From Dreissena polymorpha (lineage: Eukaryota; Mollusca; Bivalvia; Myida; Dreissenidae), in the NCBI RefSeq assembly GCF_020536995.1, contig NC_068366.1, positions 19,057,299-19,121,298 of the forward strand: a stretch of DNA of 64,000 bases, in the 5' to 3' direction. Position 1 is the stretch's first letter. Every line of letters begins with the position of its first letter. The notes under the pieces were generated by a model. That model was given only the letters and a program-made list of their open reading frames with translations, made no database searches and was not told where the DNA came from. Positions 38,420 to 49,900 of this stretch are shown here, one piece after another. The position numbers and the translations under genes are program-made.

Positions 38420-39791
38420 TGGGGCCTTTTCACAGATTTTGGCATGTTTTGAAGTTTTTCATTATATGCTTTATATTGATAAATGTAAACATTGGATCTA
38501 ACAAGCTCCAGTAAAAAAATCAAGAATAAAATTTTAAAAAAGAAACAAGAAACCGTCGGAGACGGGTGATGCTCTCCAAAGGTTTTTTTTGTTACAATAT
38601 TGCACTATATATTAAGATAAAAGGAAACGTCTTGAGGGTCATAACTTTGGACAAAATAATACGATGAATGGTTTAGCAACTTACAAATTTCAAAGGGCCA
38701 TAACTCTCTAAATAAATCATCTAACCAGAACCCACAAATAACATGCGCATCTCCTCAAGGTAGTTAAGCTTCCCATAAAGCTTCATTGAATTCCAGTCAG
38801 AAGTTGGGGAGAAATAGCCCGGACAAGAATTGCACTGTATGTGCAGTTTATAGAAAATTTCAAAGGGCCATAACTCTGTGAAAAATCATCCGACCATAAC
38901 CGGCTGATAATATGCACATCTCCTGTTGGTAGTGAAGCTTCCCATATAGTTTCATTGAATTCCCGTAATGAGTTGCTGAGAAATAGCTCGGACAAGAATT
39001 GCACTATAATAATTATGTACAATGGAAATTTTCAAAGGGCCATAACTCTGTGAAAAAAATCATCCGATGAGAACCGGCTGATAATATGCAAATCTTCTCT
39101 TGGTAGTGAAGCTTCCCATAAAGTTTCATTGAATTTCAGTCATTAGTTTCTGAGAAATAGCCCGGACAAGAATTGCACTTTATGTACAGTTAATGGAAAA
39201 TTTCAAAGGGCCATAACTCTGTGAAAAAATCATCCGACCAGAACTGGCGGATAATATGCACATCTCCTTTTGGTAGTGAAGCTTCCCATAAAGTTTCATT
39301 GAATTCCGGTCATAAGTTGCTAAGATAGCCGAAGACGAAGCGGCGACTATATCCCCCCCCCCCCCCCAAAAAAAAAAAAATTAAAAAAATTGGGGGGTGC
39401 ATAAAAAACGTAAACCTCAGCAGGGCTCGAACCACTTACCCCTAGAGTACTGGAGTAAAAGGCTTACGACCTAGACATCACGGTCATCCTTCCAGATACA
39501 TGAACAAATGTATTTTATAACTATATAAGTAATCCTCGTAGTTTCACAAACTATAGCGACAACAAAAGATGAAAAGAACTACCCAAATTATTAATTCGTT
39601 TCGCGTTGCAACGCTTTATCATCTTCAGGTTTATAAATCGTCAAACGATGCATATAATGGCTATTTTAGAGCATGGTAAATGTTCAGTATTACTGTTCCC
39701 TCACAAATATCATAACTAAAACGAAAATTTGCGAATCTGAAACAACTTTTTTCAATTTTGTCAATTTACCCAAACGTGAAAAGGCCCCTTT
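38420..39791 (-). mobile_element. TIR element with tRNA-like core, copy 4, interrupted by E4
   Basis: The left end GGGGCCTTTTCACAGATTTT and right end ACGTGAAAAGGCCCCTT are the family TIRs. On the minus strand the B-box region lies near 39425 and the A-box region near 39480. Element E4 (38544-39367) sits in its T-rich part, splitting it into 38420-38543 and 39368-39791. E4 is therefore the younger insertion. Confidence 0.8.
38544..39367 (-). mobile_element. Satellite-bearing element E4
   Basis: On the minus strand the 5' side is a G-run then ATATAGTCGCCGCTTCGTCT with a short TCGTCTTCGGC-type hairpin. Four units of about 171 bp follow, landmark CAAAGGGCCATAACTCT on + at 38691, 38861, 39032 and 39204. 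The 3' end is hairpin CCGTCTCCGACGG then TTTCTTGTTT. No ORF. The hairpin plus CTTGTT end is shared with E7 to E10. Confidence 0.7.
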
Positions 39792-40725
39792 TCAGAAATA
39801 AAACAAAAAAAGCTTACCCCAAGTTTTCTCGTTCTAATGATAGCCCGAATAAGTTCGCACAGTGTTGGGTCTGTTGAAAAATAGCTGCTACAGCATGTTT
39901 TAGTTTAACTTGTATATATTCAGCTATTTAAGTGCATCCTTTTAACGCAGTTTGATGTTGTTTGTTTCTGAAGATGTTTTCAACTATTAAAGTGATACAT
40001 ATGAAATTTTTAATTTGTATTTTTATGCTGCTGCTGCTGCTGACGATGCTAATATATCATTCAAACTTTTACCTATCAGTAAATGCCATTTGTCTTGCAT
40101 TGTGGGACAAAACTACCGAAATCGGTCCATGATAGAACGGAAATCGTTAAATTATCTAGCCACACGTGTGTGACGTACGCGATGAATCTGTCTGAAAATC
40201 TTTCCTGCAAGCCAGAATAGACTACAGACATTTGCCTCTTGGCTATACATAGCACAGTGTGCTATCAATTTTCTATCGGAAAGTATCGTTGTTTGATGTT
40301 CCATTTACAAGACGCAATGAGATTTTGGAAATGCATGATATCTACAAAAAAAGTTAATTTGCTTCTTCCGACACTGTTCCGCTTTCCCAAAACATGGACA
40401 TTAAACATTAGCTTTCTAATAATATATTCCAGTTCAAATACACATGCTGCATGACTTCAACAAGAAGATAAGTAGGAAGTCAGTTGTACTTCCAGTTATT
40501 TGTTTTCACCTCTTGTTTGAGTGGTTAATGGGCACACGCACACAGTATTTTTTCACAATGGAGTAGCCTAAATTCACAAATGTGATCATGGATAAAAGAT
40601 ATGGAACCTCAGCCCATGGTTGTGTGGTTGTATCAGCTAGTGGTTAAATGACATTTGTCAAGTTTAAAAAAAATAGATGCATCAATAAATCTATACATGA
40701 AAATCACCAGTACTAATTCAATTCT
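39792..40725. other. Spacer, nothing recognised
   Basis: It holds a short CTG run near 40027. The ORF at 40239-40454 has no family resemblance. Confidence 0.5.
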
Positions 40726-40990
40726 GGGTCCGTATTCACCAAACAATTCTTAGACTGAAGTCTAAGAATAAAGAAAACTCTTTAAATTAGAATATTCAAG
40801 AATTTCTTTTATTTTGAGTCAAACTCTGCAGTAAACATCTCTATCTATATTATTCTTAATATAGAACATTTTGTTAATGACATAATCACCAGTGGAGGCC
40901 TGTATATATTCAAACACTGAACACATTTTTCTTGGTTCTAAGTCTATTCTTTATTCTTAAGTCTAAGAATCGGTTGGTGAATACAGGCCC
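40726..40990. mobile_element. MITE with 40-45 bp terminal inverted repeats
   Basis: The left end GGGTCCGTATTCACCAAACA, then TTCTTAGACT, pairs with AGTCTAAGAATCGGTTGGTG and AATACAGGCCC at the right. The inner parts (AAGTCTAAGAATAAAGA and TCTTTATTCTTAAGTCT) pair too. There is no ORF. The target duplication is not clear. Confidence 0.85.
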
Positions 40991-41456
40991 AGATGTACAA
41001 TTCTGTTTTTAATAATAAAAAATTTAAATGTTTAGAAATATTTGTCACAATTTCAAATAAAAATGGATATTCATAAGTCGCTGGAAAGAAACGTATTTTA
41101 TGCTTAAAAATTATATGTATTTTAAATAATTATGTAATTATGTTCAACTTAATACGCCGTCTGTTTGTTGCATGATAAATTATGTGATTTTGTTGTACTG
41201 ATAACACTATTATAATGCTTATGCATTTGAGAAGACATGATTCTGTGTACATTAATAGTTTAAGTGAATAAAATAACCAAAATAGATATCAATTCTAAGT
41301 TTGATGTCTTATTCATAGTCTAATTCTTTATCAAAATGTATAAAGAAACCAACTTAATTTTAAAGAATTTTTCACAATTCTTTGCTTGATTAAGGGATAA
41401 AGTAAGAAATATATTATCATTTGTTTCAAAATGCATCATCCTCTGTAATGCCTGCT

Positions 41457-41670
41457 AAGATTTCATTAAGATCGCCGTGGTGTAGTGAATATGGTGTCAG
41501 CCTAACGACTGGGAGGTCATAGGTTCGATCCCAACTGTGGGAGCGTTCTTAAGATTTCCCCCATAGACACGAAGGAAATGGACTCGAAAGCGTTTCATTT
41601 AAGCTTAGGCTTGTTATGCAATCGAGCTTAAATAAATAGGTTTAAAAAAAAAAGAAAAAAAAGATTTCAT
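41457..41670 (+). mobile_element. tRNA-derived SINE with perfect 10-bp target duplication
   Basis: The head 41467-41545 is tRNA-like: A box in CCGTGGTGTAGTGAATATGG, B box GGTTCGATCCC. The body carries GGAAATGGACTCGAAAGCGT and GCAATCGAGCTTAAATAAAT, a 3' domain I have seen in many bivalve SINEs, then an A-rich tail. AAGATTTCAT at 41457-41466 and 41661-41670 is the direct repeat made on insertion, so the copy is fairly young. Confidence 0.88.
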
Positions 41671-41972
41671 GTGGCACACAAGACATGTTTCCTTTCTTGT
41701 AGGACTGATTCATAATAGCATTATAATTAACCAGTTCCAATGTAGATTAGTTTGTTTATTTAACAAAATTGCACATACATTTTAAAAGGTGAAAAATAGT
41801 AAAATACCACAACCTGTGTTAATCTTATTGACAGAATAGACATGTACAAACATCAAGGCTATTACGGAATTCACAATGTTAACTAACTGGAAACAAAACT
41901 GTTCTTTCAGCATATTGATTGAAATATTAAACATGCTTTGAATAAAGGCATATGTATAAAACATTACAATTG
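41671..41972. other. Spacer, nothing recognised
   Basis: AT-rich DNA with no supported gene. Confidence 0.5.
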
Positions 41973-42501
41973 CAGACAAGGGACAAAATTGTCACAAAAC
42001 CAGGTTTTTATTGTGAAAAAAAATCTGATAAAGGGAGACAACTGAAACTGAACTTTTGAAATGAACAAACAAAATTAACCCCCTTTGTAAGTTTGTTTTA
42101 AAATAAATCTATTTTTAGTTGTGGCGACCTTGACATTGGAGATATTGACGTGATTCTTTCGTGCGACACACCGTACCATGATGGTGAACAAATGTGCCAA
42201 ATGATTTTAAAATCTCATCATGAATGACATAGTTATAGCCCAGACAAGCTCATTTATGGCTATTTTTTACCTTTGAACTCAAAGTGTGACCTTGACCTTG
42301 GAGATATTGACGTAATTTTTTCGCGCGACACACCGTCTAATGATGGTTAACAAATGTGCCAAATGATTTTAAAATCTCACAATGAACGACAAAGTTATGG
42401 CCCGGACAAGCTTGTTCTGCCAGCCCGCCAGCCAGCCAGCCAGCCAGCCCGCCCGCATTCGCCAATCTAATAACCAGTTTTTTCCTTCGGAAAACCTGGT
42501 T
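41973..42501 (-). mobile_element. Satellite-bearing element E5
   Basis: On the minus strand the 5' end AACCAGGTTTTCCGAAGGAA continues to AAAACTGGTT, a near-perfect hairpin (42472-42501). A GGCT microsatellite follows (about 42424-42452). Two units of about 168 bp carry GACCTTGACATTGGAGATAT or GACCTTGACCTTGGAGATAT on +, GCGACACACCGT and GCCAAATGATTTTAAAATCT. The left edge near 41973 (GACAAGGGACAAAATTGTC) is only a suggestion. Confidence 0.6.
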
Positions 42502-42999
42502 AAAAAGAAAGTGCAGTTGCTTAACACCAAGTACCCATTAGCATTGTACAAACATAAACAAAATACAAATACTGACATTATATGAGTACACTGTATACAT
42601 GTTTGTGTTATCACACACTGCTTACTTTTTTCACACTAACATCATCATAAGTTCATAAGTTGATAAGTTTAACTAAGAAGCATTTATAGTATCAAACAAA
42701 TATAAGATATAGTAATACCCTTTTAAAAATCTTCGATGTTATTAGATTTATCGGTTGTTAATAACATAACATTGATACACTTTAAAATAATGCTTTCTTT
42801 TCGAAATAAACATTTAACTCAACAAATCTGAAAATTTCACAATTGCAACAAATTTTCACAAAAATGTGTAAGTATAGTATCAACAACTGTTCATTAAGTT
42901 TTTATGACAATGTATCATCAAGTAAGATAAGATTTGACAACAAAAGAGGCATACATTTACTAAGCTAAATGCTTTTGCTTAAGATAACTGATTTGGTCA

Positions 43000-45900
43000 T
43001 TAGAAATGGTTCACTTCGTCTGCAACTTTTTTGCCTGTCTGCACACTATGCAATTGACATGTCCTGCAATCCAAATTAGTAGCAAAATTAAGTGAAATGT
43101 AACAACACGCAGAAAAAATCAGCATGACTTTAGAAAATATTTTATGATCCATTCATTCTATGCATTGAGGCTAAACTTGAAGACAATTGAAATATTATAA
43201 TTAAATTTACATTTAACATGTTTAAAAGATGCAAAAACATAAGTATGAACAGATCAATATACATGTATTTGGTACACTAAATTATATATTCTTTGTTTCT
43301 CCTGTAACTATAAAATTAAGCTGTTTATACTTATTCCTACTTACTTTCCACCTTCTACTCTATTGCAAGGCAGTGGTCTAAAAATTCTAGCATGAACGCA
43401 TTCACCATTAGGATGTACTTGAATCTGTTAACATACAAATTAATGGGTTTAAGGCAATACTTTTTTAGGTAATGCATTTATGAACAAACTTTTTTTATCC
43501 CCACGCTTTTTGAAAAAAAGGTGGGGATATTGTGGTGATCTCCGCCGTCCGTCCGTCCGTCCGTCCGTCTGTCCGTCCGTCCTGGCCACTATCTCCTCCT
43601 ACACTAAAAGCACTAGAACCTTGAAATTTACACACATGGTAGCTATGAGCATATGTGCGACCCTGCACTATTTGGAATTTTGATCTGACCCCTGGGTCAA
43701 AAGTTATAGGGGTTGGGGTGGGGCCGCGTCAGAAATTATCACTCATTTTTTTAGGTTATTTTACATTTACTTCTTTATTTCTACACCGATTCACTTCAAA
43801 TTGATACTGGACCTCACCTATGACAATACGGTCAATCTCAACCATGCATGGCCCCATTCCCAACCCTGGGGCGCCCCGCCCACATAGGCCACACCCACCA
43901 AAAATTTCCATTTACTATAATTTTTTCATTTCTACACGGATTCACTTCAAATTGATACTGAACTTTTGTTATGACATTAGGGTCAATCTCAACTATGCAT
44001 GGCCCCAATCCCAACCCTGGGGCGCCCGCCCACATAGGCCACACCCACCAAAAAATTCCATTTACTATAATTTTTTCATTTCTACACGGATTCACTTCAA
44101 ATTGATACTGAACTTCTCTTATGACATTAGGGTCAATCTCAACTATGCATGGCCCCATAACCAACCCTGGGGCCCCGCCCACATAGACCACACCCACCCA
44201 AAATTGCCTTTACTATAATTTCTTCATTTCTACACCGATTCACTTCAAATTGATATTGAACTTCTCTTATGACAATACAGTCAATCTCAACTATGCATGG
44301 CCCCATTACCAACCCTGGGGCGCCCCGCCCACATAGACCACACCCACCCAAAATTGCCTTTTACTATAATTTCTTCATTTCTACACCGATTCACTTCAAA
44401 TTGATACTGAACCTCTCTTATGACAATACGGTCAATCTCAACTATGCATGGCCCCATTACCAACCCTGGGGCGCCCTGCCCACATATGTCACACCCACCC
44501 AAAATTGCCTTTTACTATAACTTCTTCATTTCTACACCAATTCACTTCTAATTGATGATGAACTTCTCTTATGACAATACGGTCAATCTCAGCTATGCAT
44601 GGCCCCATTACCAACCCTGGGGCACACCTAGGTCAAACATTCGGCGTGGGGATACGCGTCGGCCTCTGCCGCGCCATTTCTAGTTTAAATTATAATCGTT
44701 TTCTCTGGGTTAATTTATTTTACAATAAACATTACAGGTGTAACTTGTTTTGACAATCTGAGAAGAAGAAGATGTCATTTCAACTTTGAAAACTTCTTTT
44801 AAATGCTGGATTGTACTGTTAGTCCAAATTCTGCAACAATTATAATACAGAGTACAGAATGTTTACAATTTGCCACACAGTCTTCACCTGAAGACAATTT
44901 AGTGGTAAGTATTCACTCTCTATGGGAAACAATTTTAAAACAAAACTGCATGATGCTATGGAACACATACCGTGACAAAAAAATTTGTTCCTGCAACCAC
45001 TTGAGATTTGTACTTCAGGGCCTTAAATAATTCTGCTCCATTTTTTCCTGCCTTCTGTAAGATTTCATCTTTCAGCTGTAAAGAAAAATACACTTGAAAA
45101 AAAATCTTCAGTTTAAGAAAATATATCACTGCTTCGGGCATAATTTGGTAATAATCATTTCACAAATTGAATTGTGCATATGGTAAAATGTTCAGGCATT
45201 TGTGCTATAAAATAACAGTTTCAGTAATTAATTTTTAGAAAAAAAAGGTGATGCCTAAAAAACAATTCGAAAACAACAACATAATCTAACAACACAATCA
45301 GACTGCCAGACCAGAAACACGACTGTTTGGCACAATTTCACACCTCATAGTATCCCTTTGCATGCTGGGACATTTGTTGTCTGCTAAAATGTCGTCTGCT
45401 GAATTTCTAACATTACAGTCGATTGGTGTTACCGTGTATAACGGATAGCTAAGGACTTTGAGTCTCATTTCAACGTAAACACCATGCATTCAGTAATTAA
45501 ACCATTAAACCTAGATAGACACATGTCTTTCCTATTGAAACATGCCAGCGGTTTTAAATTCGAAAAAATATTATTTGTTTACAGCGCGAATTTCGTGGTA
45601 CACTGATTTAGCCATTACCGGATCGCTTAGGTCTTTATCGGATTACATGGGTATTGTGTTATTTCTTAAAATTTGACACAGCAATTTTTAAAAAAAATTG
45701 CAATATATGTACATTTCCAGAAAGGAAATTCATTTCTGTGTTTAATAAGACCAAGTTCATGGAAATCACTGCACAATTGATGAAGTAATGGCTGTTCAAA
45801 GCGATGCACCCTATGTTCTGGTCATTTTGAGTTTAATACCTTGTTATATATATAAATAGATTTGATAGTGAAAAATATGTTTTCAGAGACATCGATATTT

Positions 45901-46675
45901 CGTTATAATTTGATTATTTTTCATTAAAAATGATGTTTTCACTTATTAATATCATAGCCACACGCTAACCACGTGTATTTGACAACTACAATTGAGTTTA
46001 TATTTATTTTTAGACAATCCTGTCATTCCTGAATATAAGTCACCGCATGTCCGTTATTCACTAAATCCTGAGTTGCAGATTTCATGATTATTTTATATGA
46101 TACGCATCAATTTGGTTTCTGAGCATTCTTACTTTTGTAAAGGACACATAATACTTAAATATTACATCAATGAACATATACCAAACAAAATCTGCAAAAT
46201 TCAAGAAACCATTCGTCTGAAAAAACGGTGCATACATAACGTGACCTTGTTTTGCTTTCGAAAAAAGAAACAGTTGTATTTAACTTGTAAACATTGACAC
46301 ACGTCAACAAAAACATGAATTGACTTAACAATGATAGACTTTTTGTATTCAATTCATAGAAAACTATAAATCTTAACATAAATAAAAGTATTTTGCAAAA
46401 AATGTTTAACCTATCCGTTACTCACTAAAATCCGCAATAGCATTTTCTTCAATTTTTTTCAAGAATACTATCAGAATAGCAAACAGTTTGGATCCTGATG
46501 AGACGCCACGTTCTGTGGTGTCTCATCTGGATCGAAACTGTTTGCAAAGTCCTTCAAAATTCGGTTCCAGCACTGAAAGGGTTAATCAAGCAAAAACAAT
46601 GGACTCTACCTCATCACAAAGAGCCTGAACCTCCTTATCGGCCTCCTTTTCTGCTCCTGTTCCACCGCACATCAT
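43000..46675 (-). CDS. Stefin (type 1 cystatin, I25A), gene 2, four exons
   Basis: Paralogue of the stefin at 31956-34319 with the same exon plan. The exons on minus are 46675-46610, 45075-44971, 43424-43345 and 43063-43000, with GT-AG introns of phases 0, 0 and 2. The product is 104 residues. It starts MMCGGTGAEKEADKEVQALC, close to vertebrate cystatin B (MMCGAPSATQ), then KYKSQVVAGTNFFVT with the QVVAG wedge, IQVHPNGECVHARIFRPLPC, and a C-terminus GKKVADEVNHF. Exon 3 is 9 bp longer than in gene 1. The second of two adjacent ATGs (46672) could also be used. Intron 2 contains element E2; intron 1 contains a dispersed repeat and a hairpin. It should encode a cytosolic cathepsin inhibitor. Confidence 0.92.
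43498..44683 (+). mobile_element. Helitron-like element E2 in stefin 2 intron 2
   Basis: The 5' end is TCCCCACGCTTTTTGAAAAA then AGGTGGGG after an A. A GTCC microsatellite follows (about 43548-43582). Then come six units of about 150 bp, landmark TCACTTCAAATTGATACTG near 43791, 43942, 44092, 44240, 44391 and 44542. The 3' end is GGCGTGGGGATACGCGTCGG, then CCTCTGCCGCGCC and TTTCTAG followed by T. Both ends match E1. TC at 5', hairpin and CTAG at 3', and insertion between A and T are the Helitron signature. The related intron copy at 21.97 kb lacks it. ORFs on both strands (43820-44520) are satellite translations. Confidence 0.78.
45611..45915 (+). repeat. Dispersed repeat, copy 2
   Basis: Colinear with 29190-29513: TATTTCTTAAAATTTGACAC, TTTCCAGAAAGGAA, AATAAGACCAAGTTCATGG, AATACCTTGTTATATAT. 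It lies in intron 1 of stefin gene 2. Confidence 0.75.
46479..46545. repeat. Hairpin MITE, arms of 31 bp
   Basis: GCAAACAGTTTGGATCCTGA then TGAGACGCCAC pairs with GTGGTGTCTCATCTGGATCG then AAACTGTTTGC around the loop GTTCT. GAAAGGGTTAA about 35 bp downstream resembles the outer end of the palindromic repeats at 51473, 60964 and 61629. Located in stefin 2 intron 1. Confidence 0.85.
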
Positions 46676-46942
46676 TCTGGTCGCTGTCTGGTTTGTTAAC
46701 TTGACACTAAGAACTGAAAAGGTGACGTTCAAATAGTAAATTGAGCAGTCGATAAAAAAGTTATGACTCAATGTCGCATGAACTACGCATATAGTCTTAA
46801 CCGCGAGAACAGATTATGCCTCGGCTATTTCGCAAAGCTTTCTTCCGCGTCACGGTCATGCGGACGCTTTTCTGCCTGCGGTGTCGCTTTAATTTACTGC
46901 TCGGTCAAACGGTCCACTGTTCCAGGCTCCTCAAAATAAGTA
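46676..46942. promoter_or_regulatory. Head-to-head promoter region between stefin 2 and PM20D2-like gene
   Basis: Only 267 bp separate the two start codons on opposite strands. The PM20D2 side is GC-richer (46800-46930) than the surroundings, and no TATA box is obvious on either strand. A shared bidirectional promoter is likely by position; transcript starts are unknown. Confidence 0.55.
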
Positions 46943-49900
46943 ATGGATGATTTAAAAGCACTTGCAAGCGATGTCATCAATCAGATTTCTGCAGAGTTAC
47001 ACAAGATAAGTCAATCTATATGGAATCAGCCCGAACTTGCATTTAACGAGTTTCATGCGCACTCAGTTCTGACAGATTTTCTTGAAGTCGCAGGTTTCAC
47101 AGTGGAAAAGTCATTCAAGCTTCCAACTGCATTCAGAGCCACGTATAAAACCGCAGACCACTCAGAGGGTCCCAACATTGCCGTACTGTGCGAGTATGAC
47201 GCCCTACCAGGCATTGGGCATGCATGCGGCCATAATCTGATAGCAGAGGTGGGGGTGGCTGCGGGGCTTGCAGTGAAAGAAGCAATGATTACATCCTCTG
47301 GAGAGCTCAAAGGGACAGTAGGCAGCTTTATGACTTCTTCGTTGTTAAACAATATGACAACTGAATTTTCATTTCTTCTTCTTCACAATCACCACAACAT
47401 TTGTAGTACGGTGGCAAGGATTGTGTGGTCTTCTTAAGTTCCGTAGAGCTTTTACCTGTCCATACATAGTGTTTTTCCCAGGAGGGCAAAGGGGCATGGC
47501 GCATTACTTTCAAAAAGGGCATTTTAGCGCGCAGTTTAGGAAAAAAAAGGCAAAAACGTTCCCTGAATACCTGAAGTACGGGGCAACATGTAATCGCATC
47601 TGAAGCAGTTGTGGAAAAAATAACATATAAACAAGCACATTTAATGGTAATTGATGTATTTAACTTTCTATTTTTTATATTAATATATTTACCTTGCAAT
47701 GTACATTTAAGTTCCATGCTGTTTCAATAAACTGTACAGCACAACAAACATAATAAAGCAATATATGCATATGAATCTGATTCTACACAGATCCACTAAC
47801 ATATAAATGAAACCATGTTTGTCTTATCCCATTTTCTAACAATAATCTTGCCAGATGTTTAAAATAACATTGCAAGTAAATCGATCGCTAACAATATGCA
47901 AACACTCGTTTCCGTGACATACATCCACCAAGTAGATTACAAATAAATAAATAATGTTGTTGCTATCTAAAACATTTTTATGCATCGTTGATTATCACAG
48001 ACATTTCATTAATTCCTTCTTAATGTATAATCTCCATCGATAATTCGATCGTTTACGACGTTATTTGCCATTTTTTCCGAGTCGCAATTTAATTCTGTAA
48101 TTATGCGTAAAAATATATGTTTTGATATAACTGAATAATGCATGCAATGCACAATTGTCACGAGAATAACATCGAGTTTTTCATCAAAAGTCTCCGAAGT
48201 AACGATTTTATCGTGGAGGAGTACACATTGCCGACCGAAAAGTGCGCTTGGTATAACATAGCCTCTGGCATCATCGATTGATGCTGACACGGGGTTATTC
48301 ACGCATGACTAATTCACAGCTTTGGAGCAGTCTACCTATAAATCAAGCACTGTAATAGATTAAATCTGCTCAAATAATATAGTCGATTAGACGTTGACGT
48401 CTCTCGAGTAAATCAAGCACAGTCGGAGCGTCACAGACAATCAAGGACGCTGATTTTGCGGACCAAGTTAGATCGTAAGGCAATTAAGATGTTATCGATA
48501 AGGGCGCGTGGCGAAATTTGCCTTTGAAAAGAAGGGCGCGTGGCGAAATTTGCCTTTGAAAAGGGCAGCGTGGCGATCAGGGAGGGCGGCGTGGCTTCTC
48601 GCCACGCTAAAATGCCCTGGGAAAAACACTAATACACTCCTCCTGGAGTACTCCTATAAATATGAGGTCGATATACCGATTACATCTAATCATTTGGACT
48701 ACTCCCGCAGGCTTTCATGTTCAGGCAATATATTAATTTTCCCCTAATTTGTTCTTGGCCCTTGCATACCATGAGGATGTGTTCAAGGATTGGTCAGCAT
48801 CTCCACAGGAGCAGCGATTTGTTCCCTTCTTCATAAAGTACCCGTAAAAGGTACTTTCCCAAGTGTAGAAAAACTACACAATTCCCAATATCAGTCTAAA
48901 TAATTCCCAAAAAACAAAAAGAAAGGAAAATTTCGTCAATTTTGTTCTCAAAGTGCATTATCTGCAAGTTAAAGGGATCTTTTCACGCTTTGGTAAATTG
49001 ACAAAATTGAAAAAAGTTGTTTCAGATTCGCACATTTTCGTTTTAGTTATGATATTTGTGAGGAAACAGTAATACTGAACATTTACCATGGTCAAATATA
49101 GCCATTATATGCATCTTTTGACGATTTTAAAACCTAAAAATTATAAAGCGTTGCAACGCGAAACGATTGAATAATTTGGAGAGTTCTGTTTTTGTCGTTA
49201 AATTTTGTGAAACTGCTAAGATTGCTTATATAAGGTATAAAATACGTCTAGTATGTGTACTCGGCGGAATAGCTCAGTAGGCTAAAGCGTTTTTACTTCA
49301 GGACTCTGGCAGGACTCCAGGGGTCACTGGTTCGAAACCTGCTCCGGGCAATGTTCTTTTCCTTTTTTTAATTTTATTCTTGATTTTTTACTGGAGCTTT
49401 TACGATCAAATGTTTACATTTATCAATATAAAGCATTTAATGAATAAGTTAAAAAATGCCAAAATCTGTGAAAGGCCCCTTTAACTATTAAAATGAACAC
49501 TGACACTGAACATTTCAAGCCAAAATGAATTTAAATCAATATTTGAGTTGATTTGTGCTATTGATACCAAGTAATTAAAGACCCATAATTCCCAATTTGG
49601 AGATTTCACGACGCGATTTTCCCAATTTCAGGGTTTTTCGCGCTAATTTTTCCCAATTGGTATGGTACAGGTACTTTTCCCAATTGGAGAAGAAAAATCA
49701 CTGAGGAGCACTTCATAACTAGGTCAAATCTGTTGTGCATTTAGTGGTTAATTTTAGTGCTTAAATAATTCCATGCTCTAGTCTAAACAAATGAAAAGAA
49801 AAAGTTAGACCTGGACCTAAATGAAGTGCTTCTTCTTATGGAGCATTGTATTCTGAATATATTATAATACATTAAAAGAAGTTCACTATTGTATTCCATC

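Noticed and set aside
42369-42614. ORFs with WLAGWLAGW or PASQPASQPA repeats
   Set aside because: They cross the GGCT microsatellite of E5.
43820-44520. Several ORFs of 70-132 codons on both strands
   Set aside because: They repeat the same peptide every 150 bp and follow the E2 satellite; they are not genes.
48009-48302. A 97-codon minus-strand ORF as a transposase piece of the TAGTG element
   Set aside because: No catalytic or zinc-binding motif can be seen, and the length is within chance for this composition.
49255-49352. A functional tRNA gene at the tRNA-like core of copy 5
   Set aside because: It is embedded in a repeated TIR element, the stems pair poorly and no clear anticodon arm is present. 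The same holds for the cores at 5120, 30560, 35500 and 39450 and for the two SINE heads.
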